From Candidatus Bathyarchaeota archaeon (GTDB taxonomy: Archaea; Thermoproteota; Bathyarchaeia; Bathyarchaeales; Bathycorpusculaceae), in assembly GCA_012515445.1 (NCBI GenBank), contig JAAYYI010000073.1, positions 1 to 33,971 of the forward strand: a stretch of 33,971 bases of DNA. Direction: 5' to 3'. The position numbers were made by a program, and so were the translations under genes. Positions 7,142 to 14,847 of the stretch are shown in pieces. The notes under the pieces were generated by a model, which made no database searches, was not told the origin of the DNA, and saw only the letters and a list, made by a program, of their open reading frames with translations. Numbering within the stretch: position 1 is the stretch's first letter; each line of letters starts with the position of its first letter.

Positions 7142-8076
7142 CGGATACTCTTTAGCATCTCGCAGGTTTTGCATAACTCGCCCGCAGACGGCTCACCACA
7201 TTCACAGCAGATTTTAAAGCGCTCTTTCTTAACGGTTTCCTCAATTGCTGGACGCAGCTTCTCCATCGCACGCGAAACAGTGAATTTTGTACCCGCATGC
7301 TTCTGCTCCATTCGGTTAAGCATTCCGCGGATGTCGTTACGCAACGCCTCGTTGGCATATGGGCAAGGACAATCTTGGAACGCTATCTTTTTGGCGTAAG
7401 CATAAAGTGCGCTTTCTTTTTCGGGTATCTCGCAGAAGGGCTTTATTTTCTGCACGAATAGGGGGTGAACTTCGTCGGTTACTGGTTTTTCCTTTGCTAA
7501 CCGAGCGATGTCACCTCGAAGAATGTTCATAAGCACGGTTTGGGTTTCGTCGTCGAGTGTATGGCCTGTAGCGACTTTTGTGGCTTTAACCTCGCGTGCA
7601 CCCACGTTTATTGCTCGTCTGCGCAGCACACCGCAGTAAGCGCATGGCGTAAGCTGAGTTCTGTTTTGAGTTTGTGCCCTCTCAACGATTTCGTCTAGCG
7701 TATAACCGTACAGTTGCTTGAATGAGACAATGTGGTGTGGGACTTCAAGTTTTTTACATACGTCCGCTGCTATGGTGAGTGCTTCGTCGCGGTAACCCTT
7801 GATGCCTTCATCTACAGTAACAGCGATAAGCGTGGTTTTAGGTCGAAACTTGCGAAGCTTTGATAGAATGTAGAGTATGGCTAAGCTGTCTTTTCCGCCG
7901 CTAACCGCCACTGCTAAGTGATCATCAAACTTTAGCATGTGATAGCGCGTGATTGTGGAGCGCACTTTTGCCTCGATGGATGCGGTGAAGCATTTCCTGC
8001 ATAATCGTTCGCCGCTGTACTGCCTAAAGTAGAAGGCTGGATTCGTTTGGCAAACGCTGCAGAGATGCATATCCAT
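7138..8076 (-). CDS. tRNA 2-thiolation protein, TtuA/CTU1 (NcsA) family
   Basis: A 312-residue cytoplasmic enzyme that activates a tRNA uridine by adenylation and transfers sulfur to make 2-thiouridine. An N-terminal zinc finger (CSVCQ and CRKC) is followed by the PP-loop AVSGGKDSLAIL near residue 58, which binds ATP. The catalytic CAYCGVLRRRAIN is near 142, ATGHTLDDETQT near 165 and CPCPYANEALR near 230. The protein ends in a second zinc finger (CCECG...CKTCEM). This full set of Cys is that of the TtuA/Ncs6 group, not TtcA of bacteria. I cannot tell whether it modifies U34 or U54. It shares an intergenic region with the divergent nucleotidyltransferase; GTAAATAAAC near 8111-8120 could serve as TATA for both directions. 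Confidence 0.92.
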   Translation of the reverse strand: MDMHLCSVCQTNPAFYFRQYSGERLCRKCFTASIEAKVRSTITRYHMLKFDDHLAVAVSGGKDSLAILYILSKLRKFRPKTTLIAVTVDEGIKGYRDEALTIAADVCKKLEVPHHIVSFKQLYGYTLDEIVERAQTQNRTQLTPCAYCGVLRRRAINVGAREVKATKVATGHTLDDETQTVLMNILRGDIARLAKEKPVTDEVHPLFVQKIKPFCEIPEKESALYAYAKKIAFQDCPCPYANEALRNDIRGMLNRMEQKHAGTKFTVSRAMEKLRPAIEETVKKERFKICCECGEPSAGELCKTCEMLKSIR

Positions 8077-8155
8077 GAGATGTCACAGCGTAATCTTTGG
8101 TGCTGATAGGTAAATAAACAATGCCACACTAAACCATGATTTAGCTGGCTCAACT

Positions 8156-8860
8156 ATGGCGGTTAAACCAAATAGAAGCGACGAATACAAAGAAGTCACT
8201 TACGGCAGTACACGATGGGTAAAACTAGAAGAACTCAGAGCAAAAGCAATACCAGTAATGACTGCCTTGGCCAATTCGCATCTGCACGCCACAGTGCATG
8301 GGAGCTTGGCACGTGGAGACGTAAAAGAAGGCAGCGACGCAGACATCTTCATCGCTGAAGTGCAGAGCAGCTTCGCAGTGGAAACCGCATTAGAGAAAGC
8401 CAAAGTACCCATAAGCTTCCGTTTTCTTGTTCAGGCAACACCAAACTACGCGATGAAAGCCCATATAGAAATCGACGATGTAGTTTCAGTTTCTTTTCCG
8501 CTTATGGAAATGCGCCGAGTCGAACGCGAATTCTATCGGTACGGTGGCGAAGCAGACCTTATACAGTTGAAGGCGAATGCGCGGGTTGCTGGTGTGGATA
8601 AGCGGCTTATGCTAATCGAGCCAACACCGACAGGTCATGTGGAGAGCAGCATCATTGGCAGAGAAGAGTTTGTTGCAAGGCTGCTCGGAATTTCTGCGGA
8701 AACCGTTCTAGACAGAGTACATGCATTGACAAGGCGTGATATGGTTGGGCGAACAGGGGTTTTTATTAAACGGGAATTGGCGCCTGATGAAACTTTTGAG
8801 GGTGTACTAAAAAAGCTGGTTGAGGCAAACCCTGCGGTTCGCCGTCGACAGAGACAATAA
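8156..8860 (+). CDS. nucleotidyltransferase-fold protein with helix-turn-helix-like C-terminus
   Basis: The 234-residue protein carries the polymerase-beta-type nucleotidyltransferase signature HGSLARGDVKEGSDADIFI near residues 48-66. GS and the D-x-D metal-binding pair are present, and a third acidic residue probably lies in HIEIDDVVSVSF. The C-terminal part (EFVARLLGISAETVLDRVHALTRRD) looks like a helix-turn-helix. The combination occurs in archaeal uncharacterised families, and I do not know a substrate. It is not a CCA-adding enzyme or a poly(A) polymerase by length. It is divergent from the tRNA thiolase gene and convergent with the TBP gene (12 bases between stops). Confidence 0.8.
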   Translation: MAVKPNRSDEYKEVTYGSTRWVKLEELRAKAIPVMTALANSHLHATVHGSLARGDVKEGSDADIFIAEVQSSFAVETALEKAKVPISFRFLVQATPNYAMKAHIEIDDVVSVSFPLMEMRRVEREFYRYGGEADLIQLKANARVAGVDKRLMLIEPTPTGHVESSIIGREEFVARLLGISAETVLDRVHALTRRDMVGRTGVFIKRELAPDETFEGVLKKLVEANPAVRRRQRQ

Positions 8861-8872
8861 AGAAGAAGAGGT

Positions 8873-9436
8873 TTACGATGGGTAGTAGATGAGTTCTTTT
8901 TCTTCGAGTAGTTGCTGTATTTTGTCAACTGCCTCGTAGACTTGCTCTTCCTTCTTTGCGCCTACGCATACGAGTTTGCCTGCGCTGAAGATTAGGAACA
9001 CTACTTTTGGTTCATCCATGCGGTATACTGCGCCTGGGAACTGCTCTGGTTCATACATTACTCGGCTGAGTTTGTAGACGAGGCTTTCAAGGTCGATTTC
9101 TCCGCCGAGTTCAGCTGAGGCAACGATGTTTTGGATGTTAACTATCGGTTTCTCGGTGATCTGTATGCCTTCGCCGCGAAGCTCCTTAACGACCTTCTCT
9201 ACTGCGCTACGGCTCTCCTTCTCGGATTTAGCGCCTGTGCAAACCATTTTGCCTGTGCCGAAGATTAGGGTGGCGGTTTTGGGTTTCTTTAGGCGGAATA
9301 CAAGCCCAGGAAAGACACTAGGGTTGTACTCTGTCTGAGGAAACTTTTCGACGATTTTCTGTAAGTCGATTTTCTGGTTAAGTGAAACTGAAGCGACTAT
9401 GTTTTGGATGTTAATGATAGGTTTACGTTTACTCAT
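8873..9436 (-). CDS. tbp: TATA-box-binding protein
   Basis: The general transcription factor that binds TATA boxes and recruits TFB and RNA polymerase. The 187 residues form the two imperfect repeats of the TBP saddle. The first is PIINIQNIVASVSLNQKIDL to VEKVVKELR, with the FPGLVFRLKKPKTATLIFGTGKMVCTGAK strip. The second is PIVNIQNIVASAELGGEIDL to the C-terminus, with FPGAVYRMDEPKVVFLIFSAGKLVCVGAK. The DNA-intercalating Phe residues (FPG and LIF) are present in both repeats. The length is typical of archaea, with a short acidic end. ATG 9436 is preceded by two TATA-like sites, TTATATACC at 9472-9480 and TATTTAAATA near 9456-9465; the first would give a short leader and the second a leaderless mRNA. 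Confidence 0.97.
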   Translation of the reverse strand: MSKRKPIINIQNIVASVSLNQKIDLQKIVEKFPQTEYNPSVFPGLVFRLKKPKTATLIFGTGKMVCTGAKSEKESRSAVEKVVKELRGEGIQITEKPIVNIQNIVASAELGGEIDLESLVYKLSRVMYEPEQFPGAVYRMDEPKVVFLIFSAGKLVCVGAKKEEQVYEAVDKIQQLLEEKELIYYPS

Positions 9437-9471
9437 GTCAACTCACGTGCTTCCCTATTTAAATAACAGTG

Positions 9472-9480
9472 TGGGTATAT
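9472..9480 (-). promoter_or_regulatory. probable tbp TATA box
   Basis: CTTATATACCC on the minus strand, about 40 bases before the start codon. A second candidate, ATTTAAATA, is nearer at about 25 bases. Between here and element C (9481-9660) I see only A+T-rich sequence with a small inverted repeat, TTAATTA...TAATTAA, near 9601-9625. Confidence 0.5.
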
Positions 9481-9724
9481 AAGAGCATCTATTTATAAAG
9501 GGCACTTAACCGTTTGCTCGTCAACGTTTTTTGCGAGTTGCAACAGACAGAGAAACAATTTGAGTACAATGCACAGCTTCTATGGCGCAGTTATTGTTTT
9601 GTTAATTAATTATTAGCCTAATTAACCTAACAGACTCTTTTTAAACGCATAGACCTCAACTGCGATTTTTTCCTAGACCCCCTTATTTAAAGCGGTATAC
9701 GGTTTCGTCGGCGGAAAGTGGAGT

Positions 9725-9759
9725 GGACCTACCTACCTCAGAAGTATCTCCCCCTCCCT
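9725..9759 (+). ncRNA. C/U-rich conserved element, copy C
   Basis: This copy begins GGACCTACCTACCTCAGAAG and matches the core of copy A at 25 of 35 positions without gaps. It lies in the tbp intergenic region on the strand opposite to both flanking genes, so it is not the leader of any gene. A TATA-like TTATTTAAAG lies at 9683-9692. Downstream, TTAGAGAGACCCC (9781-9793) also resembles the sequence after copy B (TTCAGAGACCCC), and CCC...GGG at 9791-9806 can form a small hairpin. An independent small RNA is the simplest reading, unproven. Confidence 0.5.
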
Positions 9760-9850
9760 ACCTTACGAATTCATATGACCTTAGAGAGACCCCTATGCCA
9801 AAAGGGATAAACTAGAAAACTAAGGGAAGAAAAAAGCTTTGTTTTAGGTA

Positions 9851-10186
9851 TTAATGTTTGAGTCCGATTAACTCGTATTTTCTGGGTTTCAATCCCTGAG
9901 CCTTCATAGACTGCAACGCATGCAGTCGAGTCGGATCTTTGATTGCTGATTCGAACACCTGCCGCTCCAATTCAGGCGTAAACTCTGTTTCATACACCCT
10001 GATGGTTGCTTGGTAGATTTTCGCGCGTTTGACTTTGCCGAGGTCGATTTTGGGGTCTACACTCAGACACATCGGGTAGCTTGAACCTAATTCAACAGCG
10101 TCTAGATGATGGTCTTTTGCTTCTACATGAGTAACGCGGATTTTCTTTTCAATAGTTTCTACAGGTTTCCAGTCTGGTCTAAGCAT
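9851..10186 (-). CDS. hypothetical protein, about 111 aa
   Basis: I do not recognise this protein. It is small, basic and soluble, with a strand-rich N-terminal half (WKPVETIEKKIRVTHVEAKD, YPMCLSVDPKIDLGKVKRAK) and helices after ETEFTPELERQVFESAI. The C-terminus is RKYELIGLKH. The reading frame can start at ATG 10186 (MLRPDWKPVE) or at TTG 10210, adding eight residues; neither has a clear ribosome-binding site. It lies 60 bases downstream of another small gene on the same strand and may be co-transcribed with it. The combined lysine-rich, beta-alpha look would suit a nucleic-acid or ribosome-associated role, but that is a guess. Confidence 0.65.
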   Translation of the reverse strand: MLRPDWKPVETIEKKIRVTHVEAKDHHLDAVELGSSYPMCLSVDPKIDLGKVKRAKIYQATIRVYETEFTPELERQVFESAIKDPTRLHALQSMKAQGLKPRKYELIGLKH

Positions 10187-10248
10187 AGGGATTCTCTTGT
10201 ATGAGCCCAAGCCAGTTAATTTTAGGGTTTTGGTAAAGAAAAAGAGCT

Positions 10249-10500
10249 TTAGATGTTACTAGCCATAACGGAAAGTGAAGGCGCCAAAGCTAGTTTAAGC
10301 TCTTCAATTTTTCTGTCAATTTCCTGTATCTTCGCTACGGCATAGCTGTTTACGCTTTCCCAGTGCTGTAAGCATTCGGATATATCGTCCCCCGGATTGA
10401 CGCTCTTGGATGACTCCAGAACTTTCTCCCATTCCCTTCGTTGATGCATAAAAAAGGATACCTTAACGCTGTAGGGCATTGAATCTGGTAAACTTTTCAT
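10249..10500 (-). CDS. hypothetical protein, 83 aa
   Basis: A small soluble protein with a predicted helical hairpin (RREWEKVLESSKSV and SVNSYAVAKIQEIDRKIEELKLALA, the latter coiled-coil-like). No family is recognised. The ATG has a convincing ribosome-binding site, AGAGGT, about eight bases upstream, which argues for a real gene. It may share a transcript with the gene ending at 9851. Confidence 0.6.
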   Translation of the reverse strand: MKSLPDSMPYSVKVSFFMHQRREWEKVLESSKSVNPGDDISECLQHWESVNSYAVAKIQEIDRKIEELKLALAPSLSVMASNI

Positions 10501-10654
10501 AAAAAAATACCTCTATGTTGTTAGGGGGAATACCACTAAAAAGACAAGCGAACAATTATATCTATCTATGTAGTTGCTAAGTGATAACCACAACGTTAAA
10601 AATAGAAGCTCTATCCACCGTTTAATGTGTTAATAACCGTAGAAGTTGACTAGC

Positions 10655-10879
10655 ATGGATTCGGCGGAAGCAAACGTAGTTCTGAATGAGATTATACAGG
10701 AATTAGCAGAGGGCGGTCCAGAAAAGCCAGTGATGGAAATACAAAACCGTGAGCAGTTAGGTTACGCCGTTTGCATAAAGACTTTTCTTGGCGCCGCTAA
10801 GAAGCAGATAGTGGACGCTGTAGCTGCCAAGCATAGACTGAAGGTGTCTGAGGAAGCAGACGGTCTCATATTATGCTAA
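10655..10879 (+). CDS. hypothetical protein, 74 aa
   Basis: A small acidic protein starting MDSAEANVVLNEIIQELAEG and ending VSEEADGLILC. It looks like a compact alpha/beta domain without membrane segments. The family is not recognised. An upstream in-frame TTG at 10646 would add three residues; ATG is preferred. It converges on the pelota gene with 27 bases between. Confidence 0.6.
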   Translation: MDSAEANVVLNEIIQELAEGGPEKPVMEIQNREQLGYAVCIKTFLGAAKKQIVDAVAAKHRLKVSEEADGLILC

Positions 10880-10906
10880 CACCGTAGCAGCACAACTTTT
10901 GATTTG

Positions 10907-11992
10907 TCAGGTGTCCTTGTAAATTGGAAACCTTAGAAGTGCAGCTATGCCGCCTAATGAGATGAGTTTAAAGCCAGCTTCATGCTCGGTGCTGATTACG
11001 GTCACTTTAGCTTGCCGCTTCTCCACGTCTCGCATTAACTGCTCGAGTTTAAGCCGCTGTTCCTCTTCAGCGTCGCGGATGGTTGTATCGGCTACTATTA
11101 GTTTTTCTATGGCGCCCATGTTTGCCGCGTTCTCAACCGCAGCTAAGCCATACGTTACTGTTCCTTGGCCTTTGCCTAGGCGCTTCATGACTTCTTCCAT
11201 TGTTTCGGTTTCGTCTACGATTCGCAAGTCATGGGCTGCTTTTAGCAGTACACCGGAGCGGAGTGCTTCATCTATGCCTGCTGTGCCGCCGTTGTTAACG
11301 TTCTTGATGTCGACCACGGCTCTAGAAAGGTCTTTTGATTCGTCCTGTAAGTAGCTTACGAAATCGTTTTTGACGTATCCGGCGCCGATTATAACGATTG
11401 GGTTACGGTTTACTCGCCAGAGTTTGTCTAAGCTATCTAGCGCGAGGCGGAAGTAGCCTTTGGTTGCTTCGACGCGTTTGTCTGCTTCTGCTTTTCCGGG
11501 CAGGTGGATGCGTTGCTCGACTCGGGTTTCGTAGCCGTACTGTTTGGTTTCGGCTATGGCGAAGCCTTCGTCGTCGATTGATAGGATCAGCAGCGGCTTT
11601 TCGACTTCGCTGGCTTTAGTTAATCTATCAATGAGGTGCGGCGGCCACTGCTTTTTAACGATGGTCATCTGCTGGTTTAACGCGATTGCTATTGTGTGAT
11701 GTGCACCTGTTGGGATAATGTCTGGTGCGTGTATTATTAAGCCGTGAACCCGCAGTTTGCCAAGGAACTTGTCCCAGGCAACTGATTCGACTTTGACGCC
11801 CATGAATGCGGCGACGCGTTCTGCGCTTTTAGGTCTGCTGCCTGAGGCGGAGTCAGTTTTGATTGCGCGGCTGCTCATGGCGTAGACTTCGTCGCCTTTG
11901 TAGATGACGTTGTAGAGGTGCCAGAGGTCATCTTGGGTGTCTGGCACTACTTTAACGAAGCCCTGCTGCAGGTTTTTTTGAACTATCTTCAA
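10907..11992 (-). CDS. pelA: mRNA surveillance protein pelota
   Basis: Archaeal pelota (aPelota, Dom34) is an eRF1 relative that enters the empty A site of stalled ribosomes and, with a GTPase and ABCE1, splits them. The 361 residues show the order expected. The N-terminal Sm-like domain carries MKIVQKNLQQGFVKVVPDTQDDLWHLYNVI and DEVYAMSSR. The central domain runs from about 130, with LILSIDDEGFAIAE. The C-terminal eL30-like domain has GTVTYGLAAVENAANMGAIEKLIVAD and VTVISTEHEAGFKLISLGGIAALLRFPIY. There is no GGQ, as in all pelota proteins. The only in-frame start at the right place is TTG. The gene is single. Confidence 0.96.
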   Translation of the reverse strand: MKIVQKNLQQGFVKVVPDTQDDLWHLYNVIYKGDEVYAMSSRAIKTDSASGSRPKSAERVAAFMGVKVESVAWDKFLGKLRVHGLIIHAPDIIPTGAHHTIAIALNQQMTIVKKQWPPHLIDRLTKASEVEKPLLILSIDDEGFAIAETKQYGYETRVEQRIHLPGKAEADKRVEATKGYFRLALDSLDKLWRVNRNPIVIIGAGYVKNDFVSYLQDESKDLSRAVVDIKNVNNGGTAGIDEALRSGVLLKAAHDLRIVDETETMEEVMKRLGKGQGTVTYGLAAVENAANMGAIEKLIVADTTIRDAEEEQRLKLEQLMRDVEKRQAKVTVISTEHEAGFKLISLGGIAALLRFPIYKDT

Positions 11993-12139
11993 CTATGTAG
12001 CATCTCGGTTGATACTTGAATGCGGCTCAGATAGAAATATCGTTCGGACAAGTAAGCGTTTTACGTAGAGGTAGTGTATGGATAAAATTTAAATCCTATG
12101 GAAAGGTTGACTTTAATAGGAAGTTTTTTGGTGTTTTTT

Positions 12140-12472
12140 ATGGCTGGACAGACCCTTCAGGATTATATGTGCAGATACATGGATGAAAAAAGCGACGAGT
12201 TAAAGGGATGCCTGCTTGCCGCTCTTGAAAATAAAGATGGCTACTTATGTATACTGGTTGAGAGTTTAGGTACGCCTGTTCCGTCTGAGGATCTGAACTA
12301 CAGTGAGCTTCTGACTAAGGCAGGGCTATTTTGGGAAGAAGAGCAGATAACACGTAATGGGCGTAATCGCTACAAGCTTTTCCATCTTACTGACGCGGGG
12401 CGCCGGGTCGCGGAGCAGACTAAAGACGAAGGATTTGACGGAAAAATGGCAGAGAGTATTGCAATCGCTTAA
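12140..12472 (+). CDS. small winged-helix-like protein
   Basis: The 110-residue product starts MAGQTLQDYMCRYMDEKSD and ends with NRYKLFHLTDAGRRVAEQ, the typical wing and last helix of archaeal winged-helix regulators. The preceding SELLTKAGLFWEEEQITRNG could be the end of the recognition helix. No ligand-binding domain is visible. An upstream in-frame ATG at 12098 exists. However, the TATA box AAATTTAAATCC (about 12083-12094) would start transcription near 12113, after that codon, so the ATG at 12140 is favoured. A hairpin terminator follows the stop. Confidence 0.65.
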   Translation: MAGQTLQDYMCRYMDEKSDELKGCLLAALENKDGYLCILVESLGTPVPSEDLNYSELLTKAGLFWEEEQITRNGRNRYKLFHLTDAGRRVAEQTKDEGFDGKMAESIAIA

Positions 12473-12497
12473 GTTTAAAAAATAATAAAATTTTGGT

Positions 12498-12524
12498 GGG
12501 AAGGGGAAAATACTTCCCTTTTTT
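12498..12524. terminator. hairpin-plus-T-run terminator shared by convergent genes
   Basis: GGGAAG GGGAAAATA CTTCCC followed by six T lies after the winged-helix gene on the plus strand. On the minus strand the same hairpin is followed by ACCAAAATTTTATTATTTTTT, so it can also end the pyrophosphatase transcript. Confidence 0.65.
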
Positions 12525-12532
12525 GGTTCCGC

Positions 12533-14677
12533 TTAGATGAGACCGAGTAGGTTCATGAAGAGCGGGATGAAGACGATGGACAGTGTTGATAGCAGCTTTA
12601 TAAGGACGTGTAGGCTTGGGCCGGCTGTGTCTTTGAGTGGGTCACCGAGTGTGTCGCCGACGACTGCTGCTGCGTGTGCTGGTGATTTCTTGCCGCCGAA
12701 GTGTCCTGCTTCGATATATTTCTTTGCGTTGTCCCATGCGCCGCCGCCTGTGTTCATGAATAGTGCCAGTGGTACCGCTGTGAGTGTTGCGCCGATGACG
12801 AGTGCTCCGACTGCGATTGGACCAAGTAGGATACCGACGATTAGTGGTACTGCGACTACGATGATGCCGGGTATAACCATTCCTTTGAGTGCTGCCTGTG
12901 TGCTGATGTCAACTGCTTTTCCATAGTCTGGTTTGCCTGTGCCTTCCATGATGCCAGGGATTTCTTTGAATTGGCGTCTGACTTCTGCGACCATTTGGCC
13001 TGCTGCTTTGCCGACTGCGCTGATTGCTTGTGCGCTGAACAGGAAGGGTATCATTGCGCCGATGAATCCTGCTACGAGTACTGCTGGCTGGGAAATGTTA
13101 ACTTCGAAGCTTGTTAGGTTGAAGTAAAGCATGACTTCTTCTGCGTATGTCTGGAACAGTAACTGTGCTGCGAGTAGTGCTGAGCCTAATGCGAAGCCTT
13201 TGGTTAGGGCTTTGGTTGTGTTGCCGACTGCGTCGAGGGCTTCCATTGTTTCGATGCCTGTTTTTTCACCGGACATTTCTGCGATGCCAGCTGCGTTGTC
13301 TGCGATTGGGCCGAAGCCGTCGAGTGCTAAGACCATACCCATAACTGCCAATAGACCCATGGTTGCTAGTGCAGTGCCGTAAACTCCGCCCGTGTAGGCT
13401 GGAATACCGATTGCCGTACCGAATTGTGCGCCTAGCACATAGGATACTAGTAGAGCGATTACCAGTGTAATGATTGGTAGGGCGGTTGTTTCTAAGCCGA
13501 CTGCGAAGCCTGTGATGATGTTGGTTGCGCTGCCGGTTTGGCTTGCTTCAGCGATTTTGCGCACTGGCTTTCTGTCGCGACCAGTGTAGTAGTCTGTGAT
13601 TTGGTCAATAAGCACGCTTGCGACGAGGCCTGTTAGTAAGCAGCCGAATATGTAGTACCAGTTGCTTCCAAAGAATGCTACTGAAGCGATTAGGAACATT
13701 ACTGCAGATATGATTGTTGTTACGTTGAGGCCTTTGCGTAGTGCTTTCATTGGAGTGTGGACTTCGTTTTCTTTTAGCTTAACAAAGGGTATTGCAGCTA
13801 AAGTTGCAAAGATACCTAAAGCTCGAACGATCAGCGGGAAGATTAGGAACAGGATGTTGCCTGTTGCGACGCTGACTAGGCCACCGATAATCATGCCACC
13901 GATGTTCTCACCGACTGCGGATTCAAAGAGGTCTGCTCCGCGTCCAGCGCTGTCACCGACGTTGTCGCCTACGTTGTCTGCGATTACTGCAGGGTTGCGT
14001 GGGTCATCTTCGGGGATGCCTGCTTCTACTTTGCCGACGAGGTCTGCGCCGACGTCTGCAGCTTTAGTGTAAATACCGCCACCTAACTGGGCAAACAGTG
14101 CAACGAGTGATGCACCGAAGCCTGTACCGACTATGGCGCTGGCTGCCTTTATACCGAGGTCAGTGTCAACTGATGGATTGAAAAGTGCACCCCAACCGCC
14201 ATATGCTAAAAAGATTAAACTGACGCTTAATAGAGATAAACCGACTACGGCAAAACCCATTGTTGCGCCGCCAAAGAAAGCTGTTTGTAGCGCGGCGTTG
14301 GGGCCATTCTTTGCTGCGGAGACGGTCCGAACGTTTGCTTTGGTTGCATTGTCCATGGCAATGTAGCCTGCAGCTAATGAGGCAATTGCACCGATTAGGA
14401 ACGCGATTGCAGTGCCTATACTGAGGCCTAGTGCAATCACAACAAACAATACACCAATAATTATTGAGATGGTCTTGTACTGCCGTTTCAGGAAAGCGTA
14501 GGCGCCTTCGCGGATGGCTTTTCCTACTTCGACAGCCTTTGGCGATCCGGGTGGGATCTTGTTGATTTTACGCATGAGTAAGAGGGATGCTAGTATAGCA
14601 ATTATGCCTGCTATGGGGGCGATCCAGAAGACTACTGGATTGTCAAGAGAAGTTAGTGTTTGTAGGGGTATGTACAT
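12533..14677 (-). CDS. hppA: membrane-bound proton-pumping pyrophosphatase, K+-independent type
   Basis: An integral membrane enzyme of 714 residues from this start, about 16 helices, that hydrolyses pyrophosphate and pumps H+. The substrate-binding loops are present: GGGIYTKAADVGADLVGKVE, then DDPRNPAVIADNVGDNVGD with its Asp pairs binding Mg-PPi. The last conserved loop is GGAWDNAKKYIEAG with GDTLGDPLKDTAGPS. The GNTTKALTKG motif has Lys where K+-requiring enzymes have Ala, so it should be K+-independent and, by family, a proton pump. The frame opens at 14722, but the TATA box lies inside that extension and points to ATG 14677. The enzyme stands alone. Confidence 0.95.
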   Translation of the reverse strand: MYIPLQTLTSLDNPVVFWIAPIAGIIAILASLLLMRKINKIPPGSPKAVEVGKAIREGAYAFLKRQYKTISIIIGVLFVVIALGLSIGTAIAFLIGAIASLAAGYIAMDNATKANVRTVSAAKNGPNAALQTAFFGGATMGFAVVGLSLLSVSLIFLAYGGWGALFNPSVDTDLGIKAASAIVGTGFGASLVALFAQLGGGIYTKAADVGADLVGKVEAGIPEDDPRNPAVIADNVGDNVGDSAGRGADLFESAVGENIGGMIIGGLVSVATGNILFLIFPLIVRALGIFATLAAIPFVKLKENEVHTPMKALRKGLNVTTIISAVMFLIASVAFFGSNWYYIFGCLLTGLVASVLIDQITDYYTGRDRKPVRKIAEASQTGSATNIITGFAVGLETTALPIITLVIALLVSYVLGAQFGTAIGIPAYTGGVYGTALATMGLLAVMGMVLALDGFGPIADNAAGIAEMSGEKTGIETMEALDAVGNTTKALTKGFALGSALLAAQLLFQTYAEEVMLYFNLTSFEVNISQPAVLVAGFIGAMIPFLFSAQAISAVGKAAGQMVAEVRRQFKEIPGIMEGTGKPDYGKAVDISTQAALKGMVIPGIIVVAVPLIVGILLGPIAVGALVIGATLTAVPLALFMNTGGGAWDNAKKYIEAGHFGGKKSPAHAAAVVGDTLGDPLKDTAGPSLHVLIKLLSTLSIVFIPLFMNLLGLI

Positions 14678-14700
14678 GTTCAACAACGCATACATATTTT

Positions 14701-14709
14701 GTATATATA
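14701..14709 (-). promoter_or_regulatory. TATA box of the pyrophosphatase gene
   Basis: AAAAATATATATAC on the minus strand is centred about 27 bases before ATG 14677. Transcription would start at or next to the A of the start codon, that is, a leaderless mRNA. Confidence 0.65.
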
Positions 14710-14847
14710 TTTTTGCAATCATTTTAGCGCAAAATGTTGATTAACGAGTCAGAGCCAAGGACATTCAGTGTTCATGCACGTTTTTGGGTTTGGGTGCATT
14801 TTTAAGCTAGCCCAGCGTAATTCAAGACTGCGCTAAAGTGAACTCCA

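Noticed and set aside
12537-14366. Several plus-strand ORFs over the pyrophosphatase gene, and similar ones over the hydrogenase operon
   Set aside because: Shadows of strongly coding minus-strand genes, low-complexity composition, no ribosome-binding sites.
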